From contig NZ_LHPC01000045.1 in NCBI RefSeq assembly GCF_001297125.1, forward strand, positions 1 through 38,382: a stretch of DNA of 38,382 bases. Reading direction: 5' to 3'. The number at the start of each line of letters is the position of its first letter. The first letter of the stretch is position 1. The DNA is from Pseudomonas sp. RIT-PI-q (GTDB taxonomy: Bacteria > Pseudomonadota > Gammaproteobacteria > Pseudomonadales > Pseudomonadaceae). The notes beneath the pieces were generated by a model. That model did no database searches. It was not told where the DNA came from and saw only the letters and a program-made list of their open reading frames with translations. The position numbers were made by a program, and so were the translations under genes. Shown in pieces: positions 25,954 through 34,252 of this stretch.

Positions 25954-27177
25954 TTGAAAACAACAATAAATCGCAGCCTTGCCGCCGCGAGTATCTGCCT
26001 GGTGTTGCCGTTGTCGGCCCAGGCGCTGGAGTTTGGCGGTTACGTGCGCAGCGGTGTCGGGACTTCGACCAACAGCGGTAAACAGCAGTGTTTTCAATTG
26101 CCGGGCGCGCAAACCAAATACCGCTTGGGCAACGAATGCGAGCAGTACGCCGAACTTGAATTGCGCCAGGATCTGTACACCTTGGACGACGGCTCAGTGC
26201 TCAGTATCGACGGCATGGCGTCGCTGTATAACCAGTACGACAAAGACCTGACATTCAACGGCGACAACGGCTCGGTGCGGATGCCGCAGCTGTATGCGCA
26301 ATGGTCGAACATGCCCAGTCTCAACGGCGGTTCGCTGTGGGCCGGTCGGCGTTATTACAAGCGGAACGATATCCACATTTCCGACTTCTACTATTGGAAC
26401 CAGAGCGCCACCGGCGGCGGTATCGAGGATGTGCTGATCGGCGATCTGAAATACAGCTACGCCTTCTCGCGCAAGGACAACCTGTACCAGAAGGACTACA
26501 TCAACCGCCACGACTTCAACGTTGCCGGCTTCAACACCAACCCCGGTGGCGCACTGGAATTGGGCCTGAGCTACATCGATAAACCGGACAGCCGCGACGC
26601 GCATCGCGGTTGGGCGATCACCACTCAGCATGTGCAAAAGGGTTTTCTGGGCGGCAAGAACAAACTGGCCTTCCAGTACGGCGAAGGCCCCGGCACCGGG
26701 TTGGGCTATACCGGTAACGTGAAGCTGGACGACAGCAACAAAAGCTACCGTGTGGTGGAGTTCTTCGACTGGCAAGTGACGCCGCGTTTTGGCGGGCAAA
26801 TCGAGGCGGTTTACCAGAAAGACATTCGTTCGGACGGTGGCGATCAGAACTGGCTGTCGCTGGGCGTTCGTCCGACTTATGCGATCAGCGAGCAGTTCAA
26901 GCTGGTGACCGAACTGGGGCACGATCAGGCGGAGGCCACGGGCGGTACGCGCAAGCTGAGCAAGTTCACGGTTGCACCGACCTGGTCGCCCAAGGGACCG
27001 GAATTCTGGCAGCGTCCCGAGGTGCGCCTGTATTACACCTATGCCAGCTGGAACGAGGCGGCCAAACGGGCGGCCAATGAACTGGCAGCGGGTTCGGCGT
27101 TGTCCGACACCGGCGCCTTCGGCTCGGCGCGCCACGGTTCGAACGTCGGATTGCAAGTCGAGTATTGGTGGAAATAA
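25954..27177 (+). CDS. LamB-like outer-membrane sugar porin of the tre locus
   Basis: Precursor of about 407 residues. The signal peptide MKTTINRSLAAASICLVLPL is followed by SAQA, with cleavage before LEFGGYVRSG. The mature N-terminus strongly resembles E. coli LamB, including the cysteine pair (C46, C62), CFQLPGAQTKYRLGNEC, the FYYWNQSATGGGIE region and the C-terminal aromatic VEYWWK typical of an outer-membrane barrel. Probably lets trehalose cross the outer membrane. No ATG fits: the TTG at 25954 gives an ideal signal peptide, while a TTG at 25906 would add 16 residues in front of it. The 95-bp gap before it shows no terminator. Confidence 0.85.
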   Translation: MKTTINRSLAAASICLVLPLSAQALEFGGYVRSGVGTSTNSGKQQCFQLPGAQTKYRLGNECEQYAELELRQDLYTLDDGSVLSIDGMASLYNQYDKDLTFNGDNGSVRMPQLYAQWSNMPSLNGGSLWAGRRYYKRNDIHISDFYYWNQSATGGGIEDVLIGDLKYSYAFSRKDNLYQKDYINRHDFNVAGFNTNPGGALELGLSYIDKPDSRDAHRGWAITTQHVQKGFLGGKNKLAFQYGEGPGTGLGYTGNVKLDDSNKSYRVVEFFDWQVTPRFGGQIEAVYQKDIRSDGGDQNWLSLGVRPTYAISEQFKLVTELGHDQAEATGGTRKLSKFTVAPTWSPKGPEFWQRPEVRLYYTYASWNEAAKRAANELAAGSALSDTGAFGSARHGSNVGLQVEYWWK

Positions 27178-27188
27178 CCAAACCCCGC

Positions 27189-27276
27189 AGGAGCTGCCGA
27201 AGGCTGCGATCTTTTCTCTTTGGGACACTTGAGTCTCAAGCGCAAGATCAAAAGATCGCAGCCTTCGGCAGCTCCT
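27189..27276. repeat. REP inverted pair between the porin and PTS fusion genes
   Basis: Perfect 27-bp arms at 27189-27215 and 27250-27276, CTGCCGAAGGCTGCGATC subtype. A smaller nested repeat (CTTGAG/CTCAAG) lies in the loop. Confidence 0.92.
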
Positions 27277-27323
27277 ACAGGGACCGCGAGTCTTTTATAA
27301 AGAACAAAACAGCAGGTGACGTC

Positions 27324-29852
27324 ATGGCCACACCCCAACAATTGCAACTGCTCGCGCCTTTGTCCGGCGTACTGATGCCACTGGACCTGGTGCCGGATCC
27401 GGTGTTTTCCAGCCGCGTGATCGGTGACGGTCTGTGCATCGACCCGACCTCGCAAACCCTGTGCGCGCCGCTGGCCGGGGTGATCAGCAATGTGCAGGCC
27501 AGCGGGCATGCCGTCAGCATTACCGACGACAACGGCGTGCAGGTGTTGATGCACATTGGATTGGACACGGTGAACCTGGCCGGTAAGGGATTTACCCGGT
27601 TGGTCGAGGAAGGTCAGCGGGTAGAGGCAGGTCAGGCGCTGATCGAGTTCGATGCCGATTACCTCGCCTTGCATGCGCGCAGCCTGTTGACCTTGATGCT
27701 GGTGGTCAGTGGTGAGCCGTTTACCTGGTTGATGCCTGAAACGGGTGGAGTGGAAAGCGGCCAGCCGCTGCTGAGCCTGAATCCTGCCGGGCAGACAACC
27801 GATGAGCCGGTGCTGGAGGAAGGCGAGGCGCTGTTCTCCAAACCGGTGACGCTGACCAATCCGAATGGCTTGCACGCGCGTCCAGCGGCGGCGTTCGCGC
27901 CAGCGGCGAAAGGTTTTTCGGCGAGTATTTATCTGCATAAACAGCAGGACAGCGCCAACGCCAAATCCCTGGTGGCGATCATGGCGCTGCAGACGGCGCA
28001 GGGTGACGTCGTGCAAGTCAGCGCGGCGGGGCTGGATGCCGATGCTGCGATCACGACGCTGGCGCAGTTGCTGGTGGATGGCTGTGGCGAAACCGTGACG
28101 GTGGTGGCTGATGTGGTGTCGGTCGAGGCCTCGACGCTGACGGTGCTGCGTGGGGTGTGTGCCTCGGCGGGGTCGGCGTTTGGTCAGGTGGTACAGATTA
28201 CCGAGACGAAGCTCGAAGTGAGTGAACTCGGGACTGGTCCACAGATTGAGCGCGAGCATCTGTCTCGCGCGTTGGCCGAGGCGCTGCTGGCCTTGCAGCA
28301 CTTGCGCGACAACGCCACCAGTGATGCTCAGGCAGACATCTTCAAGGCGCATCAAGAACTGCTCGAAGACCCGAGCTTGCTGGATCAGGCCGAGGCGCTG
28401 ATCAGTGAAGGTAAAAGCGCCGGGTTTGCCTGGCGGGCGGCGACCGAAGCGACGTCTGCACTGTTCAAGAGCCTGGGCAGCCCGTTGCTGGCGGAGCGCG
28501 CGGCAGACCTCGCCGACGTCGGCCAGCGGGTGCTCAAGCTGATCCTCGGGGTGGAGGATCGGGTGATGGCCTTACCAGACGGCGCCATCCTGATTGCCGA
28601 ACAACTGACACCGTCGCAGACCGCCGGCCTCGATACCCGCAAGGTGCTGGGGTTCGCCACGGTCGCTGGCGGCGCCACCAGCCACGTCGCGATTCTCGCT
28701 CGGGCCGCAGGCTTGCCGGCGATCTGTGGTTTGCCGGCTCAGGTGTTGGCGCTGGCGGACGGCACGCGGGTTTTGCTCGACGCCGATAAGGGCGAGCTGA
28801 ATCTGGAGCCGGACCTGGCGGCCATTGAGCAGCTGCAAGCCAATCGCCAGTTGCGACAGAAGCGCCACCAACACGAACTCGCGCATGCCGCGCTTGCCGC
28901 CTGTACCCGCGACGGTCATCACGTCGAGGTGACGGCCAACGTCGCTTCGCTGAGCGAAGCCGAGCAGGCCATGACCCTGGGCGGTGAGGGCGTCGGCCTG
29001 TTGCGCTCGGAGTTTCTTTATCTGGATCGCCACCACGCGCCGAGTCATGACGAACAAGCCTCCACCTACAGCGCCATCGCCCGCGCACTGGGGCCGGCTC
29101 GCAGTCTGGTGGTACGCACGCTGGATGTCGGGGGCGATAAACCGTTGGCCTACGTGCCGATGGCCAGCGAAGCCACCCCGTTCCTCGGCATGCGCGGGAT
29201 TCGCTTGGGCCTGGAACGCCCGCAGCTGTTGCGTGATCAGTTCAAGGCGATCCTCAGCAGCGCCGGCCTGGCCCGTCTGCACATCATGCTGCCGATGGTT
29301 ACGCAGCTGTCGGAGCTGCGACTGGCGCGGCAGATGCTGGAAGAGGAAGCGCTGGCACTGGGCCTGAATGAACTGCCGAAACTGGGAATCATGATCGAAG
29401 TGCCGGCAGCGGCGTTGATGGCCGATCTGTTTGCGCCAGAGGTGGATTTCTTCTCCATCGGCACCAACGACCTGACGCAATACACCCTGGCCATGGACCG
29501 CGATCATCCGCGCCTGGCCAGTCAGGCCGACAGCTTTCACCCCTCGGTGCTGCGACTGATCGCCGGCACCGTGAAGGCGGCGCATGCCCATGGCAAATGG
29601 GTCGGCGTGTGTGGCGCCATGGCCTCCGAGACGCTGGCGGTGCCGCTGTTGCTCGGACTTGGGGTCGATGAACTGTCGGTGAGCGTGCCGTTGATTCCGG
29701 CCGTCAAAGCGGCGGTTCGCGAAGTGGATCTGCTGGATTGCCAGGCCATCGCCCAGCAGGTGCTGGGGCTGGAAAGTGCCGAGCAAGTGCGCGAGGCCTT
29801 GCGCCTGTATCACCAGGCGACCGTCGATACTTCACTGGTTCTGGAGAACTGA
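27324..29852 (+). CDS. PTS multiphosphoryl transfer protein IIA-HPr-EI of the trehalose system
   Basis: Cytoplasmic 842-residue fusion with the same order as NagF. The IIA(Glc)-type domain spans 1-135 with His77 (VLMHIGLDTV). HPr spans about 170-255 with His184 (NGLHARPAAAF). Enzyme I spans about 280-842 with His454 (GGATSHVAILARAAG) and GTNDLTQY. It gives the trehalose permease, which lacks IIA, its own complete phosphorylation chain. A paralogue of NagF in the same window, so cross-talk is possible. ATG at 27324; an in-frame upstream start at 27165 would translate the REP pair. The next gene begins 2 bp after the stop. Confidence 0.93.
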   Translation: MATPQQLQLLAPLSGVLMPLDLVPDPVFSSRVIGDGLCIDPTSQTLCAPLAGVISNVQASGHAVSITDDNGVQVLMHIGLDTVNLAGKGFTRLVEEGQRVEAGQALIEFDADYLALHARSLLTLMLVVSGEPFTWLMPETGGVESGQPLLSLNPAGQTTDEPVLEEGEALFSKPVTLTNPNGLHARPAAAFAPAAKGFSASIYLHKQQDSANAKSLVAIMALQTAQGDVVQVSAAGLDADAAITTLAQLLVDGCGETVTVVADVVSVEASTLTVLRGVCASAGSAFGQVVQITETKLEVSELGTGPQIEREHLSRALAEALLALQHLRDNATSDAQADIFKAHQELLEDPSLLDQAEALISEGKSAGFAWRAATEATSALFKSLGSPLLAERAADLADVGQRVLKLILGVEDRVMALPDGAILIAEQLTPSQTAGLDTRKVLGFATVAGGATSHVAILARAAGLPAICGLPAQVLALADGTRVLLDADKGELNLEPDLAAIEQLQANRQLRQKRHQHELAHAALAACTRDGHHVEVTANVASLSEAEQAMTLGGEGVGLLRSEFLYLDRHHAPSHDEQASTYSAIARALGPARSLVVRTLDVGGDKPLAYVPMASEATPFLGMRGIRLGLERPQLLRDQFKAILSSAGLARLHIMLPMVTQLSELRLARQMLEEEALALGLNELPKLGIMIEVPAAALMADLFAPEVDFFSIGTNDLTQYTLAMDRDHPRLASQADSFHPSVLRLIAGTVKAAHAHGKWVGVCGAMASETLAVPLLLGLGVDELSVSVPLIPAVKAAVREVDLLDCQAIAQQVLGLESAEQVREALRLYHQATVDTSLVLEN

Positions 29853-29854
29853 GC

Positions 29855-30139
29855 ATGTTCGAGAAAATGCAGCGGGCGTTCTGGAAAGCGTTGACGCCAG
29901 ATCTGGTGGTGGATGAGCCGAAGGTGGTGGTTCAGGCGGTTTCCGGTCTGGCGCCAGATGTCGTGGCGGCGTTGGGCGGTGTGGATAATCTCAAGTCGCA
30001 GCAACCTGTAGCGCTGACTCGAGTGCGGGTGGAGTTGCGCGATGTGGGGCGGATGGATCGGCAAGCGTTGACGGCGGCGGGGGGGGCGGGCGTCATGACG
30101 CTGGACGATGGGGTGGTGCACCTGATCACAGGCCTGTAG
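29855..30139 (+). CDS. Small EIIB-like PTS protein lacking the active cysteine
   Basis: Protein of 94 residues. About 33-94 matches a glucose-type EIIB: VVAALGGVDNL, then TRVRVELRD, DRQALTAAGGAGV, DDGVVHLITGL. In active EIIB the TR.R motif is preceded by the phosphorylated cysteine (C.TR.R); here it is ALTRVR, and the protein has no cysteine at all. The second IIB domain of NagE has the same Ala and the same one-residue-longer loop before it. It starts 2 bp after the fusion gene. The stop codon TAG is part of the REP head GTAGGAGC, and the chain ends earlier than NagE's copy. It may regulate or scaffold rather than transfer phosphate (inference). Confidence 0.8.
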   Translation: MFEKMQRAFWKALTPDLVVDEPKVVVQAVSGLAPDVVAALGGVDNLKSQQPVALTRVRVELRDVGRMDRQALTAAGGAGVMTLDDGVVHLITGL

Positions 30140-30234
30140 GAGCGAGCTCGCTCGCGAAAGACGTTAACGATAACGCGTTCATCCTGAATGAACGCGTTGC
30201 TTTCCAGACCTTCGCGAGCGAGCTCGCTCCTACA
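30135..30234. repeat. REP inverted pair overlapping the stop of the EIIB-like gene
   Basis: Perfect 24-bp arms at 30135-30158 and 30211-30234, GAGCTCGCTCGCGAA subtype. The spacer contains a nested inverted repeat (AACGCGTTC/GAACGCGTT) and the conserved CGTTAACGATAACG. The first arm starts within the last two codons of the EIIB-like gene. Confidence 0.92.
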
Positions 30235-30365
30235 AGGGCATCGGCAACCATGGATCGACTGTGACCAGTCGCCGCGCCGCCCTTACTGTTTCTCAACCGC
30301 AGGTGTATCGTATTCGCCTTTTGCAGGCCACGTGCCTGGTGCTGATACGTGAGGTAGTTGAGTTC

Positions 30366-31742
30366 ATGTCCTTTACCCGTCGACAAATACTCGGTGGTCT
30401 GGCCGGTCTTGTGGTGGTTGGCGTGGGGGCCGGTGGCGCGTCGCGTTACTGGCTGGGCAAGAGGGCCGACGCGGACGCCGGTCACGACTACGAGCTGATC
30501 GCCGCACCGCTGGACGTCGAACTGGTGCCCGGGCACAAGACCGAAGCCTGGGCCTTCGGTCCATCGGCCCCCGGCACCGAATTGCGCGTGCGTCAGGGTG
30601 AATGGCTGCGAGTGCGCTTCATCAACCACCTGCCGGTTGCCACCACCATTCACTGGCACGGCATTCGCCTGCCGCTGGAAATGGACGGCGTGCCCTACGT
30701 CTCGCAGCTTCCGGTGCTGCCGGGCGAATACTTCGACTACAAATTCCGCGTGCCCGATGCCGGCAGCTACTGGTATCACCCGCATGTGAACAGCAGCGAA
30801 GAACTCGGCCGTGGCCTGGTCGGCCCGTTGATCATCGAAGAGCGCGAGCCGACCGGTTTCAAGTACGAAAAAACCTTGAGCCTCAAGAGCTGGCACGTCG
30901 ATGAAGAGGGCGCGTTCGTCGCGTTCAGCATTCCGCGTGAAGCGGCCCGTGGCGGCACGGCGGGACGACTGTCGACCATCAATGGTGTCGCGCAAGCGGT
31001 GATCGACTTGCCCGCCGGGCAGATCACCCGTGTGCGCCTGCTCAACCTCGACAACACCCTGACCTATCGCCTGAACATCCCCGGCGTCGAAGCGCAGATC
31101 TACGCGCTGGACGGCAACCCCATCGAGCCGCGCCCGCTGGGCAAGGAATACTGGCTGGGCCCCGGCATGCGCATCTGCCTGGCGATCAAGGCGCCGCCGG
31201 CCGGTGAAGAGCTATCCTTGCGCAACGGCCCGGTGCGCGTGGGCACGTTCCGCTCCGTGGCGAACAGCGACGCACCGACCCAGTGGCCGCCCGCGCTGCC
31301 CGCCAACCCGGTGGCCGAGCCGGACCTGGCCAATGCCGAGAAACTCAACTTCAATTTTGAATGGGTGGGCTCGGTATCGGTCAACGTCGACAACGGCAAG
31401 CCGCCGAGCCTGTGGCAGATCAACGGCAAGGCCTGGGACATCACCGACAAGACCTGCGCCGACCGGCCAATTGCCAAGCTTGAGAAGGGCAAGAGCTACA
31501 TTTTCGAATTGAAGAACATGACTCAGTACCAGCACCCGATCCACTTGCACGGCATGAGCTTCAAGGTCATCGCCTCGAACCGGCACAAGGTCATTCCGTA
31601 CTTCACCGACACCTACCTGCTGGGCAAGAACGAGCGCGCACAAGTGGCGCTGGTGGCGGATAACCCAGGAATCTGGATGTTCCATTGCCATGTGATCGAC
31701 CACATGGAAACCGGCCTGATGGCCGCTATCGAGGTGGCGTGA
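30366..31742 (+). CDS. cumA: Tat-exported multicopper oxidase (CumA-like)
   Basis: Protein of 458 residues with a twin-arginine signal (SFTRRQILGGLAG plus a hydrophobic stretch), so exported folded to the periplasm. Copper-binding motifs: HWHG (96-99), YHPH (137-140), HPIHLHG (about 390-396) and HCHVIDHMETGLM (about 440). The sequence resembles CumA of P. putida, once linked to Mn(II) oxidation; the physiological substrate remains uncertain. The stop overlaps the tadA start (TGATG). I chose the ATG at 30366 because it begins the Tat signal. A start at 30261 would add unrelated residues. Confidence 0.88.
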   Translation: MSFTRRQILGGLAGLVVVGVGAGGASRYWLGKRADADAGHDYELIAAPLDVELVPGHKTEAWAFGPSAPGTELRVRQGEWLRVRFINHLPVATTIHWHGIRLPLEMDGVPYVSQLPVLPGEYFDYKFRVPDAGSYWYHPHVNSSEELGRGLVGPLIIEEREPTGFKYEKTLSLKSWHVDEEGAFVAFSIPREAARGGTAGRLSTINGVAQAVIDLPAGQITRVRLLNLDNTLTYRLNIPGVEAQIYALDGNPIEPRPLGKEYWLGPGMRICLAIKAPPAGEELSLRNGPVRVGTFRSVANSDAPTQWPPALPANPVAEPDLANAEKLNFNFEWVGSVSVNVDNGKPPSLWQINGKAWDITDKTCADRPIAKLEKGKSYIFELKNMTQYQHPIHLHGMSFKVIASNRHKVIPYFTDTYLLGKNERAQVALVADNPGIWMFHCHVIDHMETGLMAAIEVA

Positions 31743-32239
31743 TGCGGCAGATCCGCCCGACGGCAATCATCGACCGCAGCCGCGATCGTGACTTTATGCG
31801 CGAAGCGCTGGCCCTGGCCGCCCAAGGTGCGGCGCTTGGCGAAGTGCCGGTGGGCGCGGTGCTGGTGCAGGACGGGGAAATCATCGGTCGGGGCTTCAAT
31901 TGCCCGATCAGCGGCAATGACCCGAGCGCCCATGCCGAGATGGTCGCGATCCGCGCTGCTTCGCAAGCCGTCAGCAATTATCGGCTGCCCGGCAGCACGC
32001 TGTACGTGACGCTTGAGCCGTGCAGCATGTGCGCCGGGTTGATCGTGCATTCGCGGGTTGCGCGGGTGGTGTATGGCGCGCTGGAGCCGAAAGCCGGGAT
32101 TGTGCAGAGTCAGGGGCAGTTTTTTACCCAGGGCTTTTTGAATCACCGGGTGTTGTTTGAAGGCGGGGTGTTGGCGGAAGAGTGTGGCGCGGTGCTCAGT
32201 GAATTCTTCAAGGCCCGACGCGCCAAACCCACAGAATAA
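31742..32239 (+). CDS. tadA: tRNA-specific adenosine-34 deaminase (TadA)
   Basis: Deaminates A34 to inosine in the anticodon of tRNA-Arg(ACG). The 165 residues (E. coli 167) have the zinc and catalytic motifs H64-A-E66 and PCSMC (C94, C97) after the VGAVLV strand. The start overlaps the multicopper oxidase stop by 1 bp. An in-frame start at 31685 lies within the oxidase gene and adds non-conserved residues. Convergent with cmoB across a REP pair. Confidence 0.95.
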   Translation: MRQIRPTAIIDRSRDRDFMREALALAAQGAALGEVPVGAVLVQDGEIIGRGFNCPISGNDPSAHAEMVAIRAASQAVSNYRLPGSTLYVTLEPCSMCAGLIVHSRVARVVYGALEPKAGIVQSQGQFFTQGFLNHRVLFEGGVLAEECGAVLSEFFKARRAKPTE

Positions 32240-32248
32240 ACACCACCC

Positions 32249-32341
32249 CCTGTGGGAGCGGGCTTGCCCGCGATAGCGGTGGGTCAGTCGACATCACTGT
32301 TTGGTCGTTGACGCCATCGCGGGCAAGCCCGCTCCCACAGG
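32249..32341. repeat. REP inverted pair, GTGGGAGCGGGCTTGCCCGC subtype
   Basis: Perfect 26-bp arms at 32249-32274 and 32316-32341 between the convergent tadA and cmoB genes. It probably shields both 3' ends. Confidence 0.93.
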
Positions 32342-32367
32342 TTTATCGGTGTCTGGGAGATCGGGGT

Positions 32368-33324
32368 TTACTTGCGGGCCACGATCACTGCGCGCATCGG
32401 CGCCGGCAGGCCTTCAATCGTCTTGCTGTGATCTTCGGGATCAAGGAAATCGCTCAGCGATTGATATTTCATCCACTCCGTCCCGCGCTGTTCTTCGACG
32501 GTGGTCACGCTGACGTCCACACAGCGAACATCGGTGAACCCGGCGCGACGCAGCCACAATTCCAGAGCCGGCACCGACGGCAGGAACCACACGTTACGCA
32601 TCTGCGCATAGCGGTCTTCCGGCACCAATACCTGCTGCTGATCGCCTTCGATCACCAGCGTCTCCAGCACCAGTTCCCCACCCTTGACCAGGCAGTCCTT
32701 CAGCGCCAGCAAATGCTCGATCGGCGAGCGGCGGTGATAGAAAACGCCCATGGAAAACACCGTGTCGAAGCCTTCCATGTTCGGCGGCAAGTCTTCGAAA
32801 GGAAACGGCAGGTGCCAGGCATTGGGCTCGGACAGGTAGCGCTGCACCGCCTGGAACTGGCAGAAAAACAGCCAGTTCGGGTCGACGCCGATCACACTGT
32901 CGGCACCGGCGCCGAGCATGCGCCACATGTAATAACCGTTGCCGCAGCCGACATCGAGGATGCGTTTGCCCTTCAAGTCCAGATGCGGCGCGACCCGCGA
33001 CCACTTCCAGTCCGAACGCCATTCGGTGTCGACATGCACGCCGAACAGGTCGAACGGCCCCTTGCGCCACGGCGACAAGCCCATCAGCGCGGCACGCATC
33101 TGCACCCGGGTTTCAGCGTCGCAGTCGGTGTCCAGCGTCAGGCCATTGAGCAGATCGACTTCAGTCGGCTGAATCTTCGGCAACGCGTCCAGCGCACTCT
33201 GCCAGCGCTCCAGGTCGCCGTGACCTTTTTCCATTTTCTTGTCGAGTTGCGCTTGCAGGGTGTTGGCCCAGTCGGCCAGCGGAGTACCGGCCAAACGACG
33301 GGCGAGGGGAGACAGATCAATCAT
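32368..33324 (-). CDS. cmoB: tRNA U34 carboxymethyltransferase (CmoB)
   Basis: Transfers the carboxymethyl group from carboxy-SAM to 5-hydroxyuridine at tRNA position 34, forming cmo5U. The 318 residues (E. coli 323) have the methyltransferase motif ILDVGCGNGYYMW (122-134), the KGPFDLFGVHVDTEWRSDWKW block, and FSMGVFYHRRSP. The ATG overlaps the cmoA stop by 4 bp (ATGA). Confidence 0.96.
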   Translation of the reverse strand: MIDLSPLARRLAGTPLADWANTLQAQLDKKMEKGHGDLERWQSALDALPKIQPTEVDLLNGLTLDTDCDAETRVQMRAALMGLSPWRKGPFDLFGVHVDTEWRSDWKWSRVAPHLDLKGKRILDVGCGNGYYMWRMLGAGADSVIGVDPNWLFFCQFQAVQRYLSEPNAWHLPFPFEDLPPNMEGFDTVFSMGVFYHRRSPIEHLLALKDCLVKGGELVLETLVIEGDQQQVLVPEDRYAQMRNVWFLPSVPALELWLRRAGFTDVRCVDVSVTTVEEQRGTEWMKYQSLSDFLDPEDHSKTIEGLPAPMRAVIVARK

Positions 33325-34064
33325 GGCAAGGCAATCAACGAGGCAAAGTTAAGACACTGGAACCACGGCACGACTTTCGAGAACCCGGCCGCCAACAGGC
33401 GCTCGCGGTGTTCTTCGAGGCTGTCGGGCTTCATGACGTTTTCGATGGCGCTGCGCTTCTGGGCGATTTCCAGCTCGCTGTAGCCGTTGGCGCGTTTGAA
33501 GGCCACGTGCAAGTCGGTGAGCAGCGCGTGTTCTTCAGGGTCGTTGAAGCGCAGTTTTTCCGAGAGGATCAACGCGCCGCCGGGCAGCAACGACTGGCGG
33601 ATGCGCGACAACAACGCCGTGCGCTGCTCCGGGGCGATGAATTGCAGGGTGAAGTTCAGCGCTACCACCGAGGCCGGCTGGAACTCGAGGGCGAGGATGT
33701 CGCCTTCGATCACTTCGACCGGCAGCAACTCCTGGAACATCGAATCCTGACCGTTGAGGTACTCGCGGCAGCGTTCGACCATCGCCGCCGAGTTATCCAC
33801 AGCGATGACGCGGCAACCGTCGGTGCGCACGTGCCGGCGCAAGGCCTGGGTCACGGCGCCCAGCGACGAACCGAGGTCGTAGAGCACGCTGTTGGGCTGG
33901 GCGAACTGCGCGGCGAGCACGCCGAGGTTTTCGACGATGGTCGGATAACCGGGCACCGAGCGCTTGATCATGTCCGGGAACACCCGCACCACGTCCTCAT
34001 TGAAGGCGAAGTCAGGCACCTGGGCCAGAGGCTGGGCGAAAAGGCGATCGGGTTCTTTGCTCAC
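33321..34064 (-). CDS. cmoA: Carboxy-SAM synthase (CmoA)
   Basis: Makes carboxy-S-adenosyl-methionine from SAM and prephenate for CmoB. The GTG at 34064 gives MSKEPDRLFAQPLAQVPDFA and 247 residues, the family length, and follows GGAACTGCC. The longer frame from 34109 adds 15 non-conserved residues. The SAM-binding motif VLYDLGSSLGAVTQ is at about 60-73, with LNFTLQFIAPEQR later. First gene of cmoAB. Confidence 0.94.
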   Translation of the reverse strand: MSKEPDRLFAQPLAQVPDFAFNEDVVRVFPDMIKRSVPGYPTIVENLGVLAAQFAQPNSVLYDLGSSLGAVTQALRRHVRTDGCRVIAVDNSAAMVERCREYLNGQDSMFQELLPVEVIEGDILALEFQPASVVALNFTLQFIAPEQRTALLSRIRQSLLPGGALILSEKLRFNDPEEHALLTDLHVAFKRANGYSELEIAQKRSAIENVMKPDSLEEHRERLLAAGFSKVVPWFQCLNFASLIALP

Positions 34065-34184
34065 GGCAGTTCCAGCGGCTTCGGTTGAAAAGGCCGGCAT
34101 TTTAGCCAACTTGGCGCGTGGATGCGCGGGTTGTCTGATAAACCGCCGGGCAGGCCCTGAATCTTCGCCGTCAGAGATATCGCT

Positions 34185-34248
34185 ATCGCGGGCAAGCCCG
34201 CTCCCACAGGTTCAGCGCAGTTCGTGTGGGAGCGGGCTTGCCCGCGAT
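34185..34248. repeat. REP inverted pair, GTGGGAGCGGGCTTGCCCGC subtype
   Basis: Perfect 24-bp arms at 34185-34208 and 34225-34248, 5 bp from the stop of the lysoplasmalogenase gene. Confidence 0.92.
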
Positions 34249-34252
34249 GGGT

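Noticed and set aside
16990..30240. Genomic island carried by an integrative element
   Set aside because: No integrase, tRNA attachment site, transposase or flanking direct repeat is visible at the edges.
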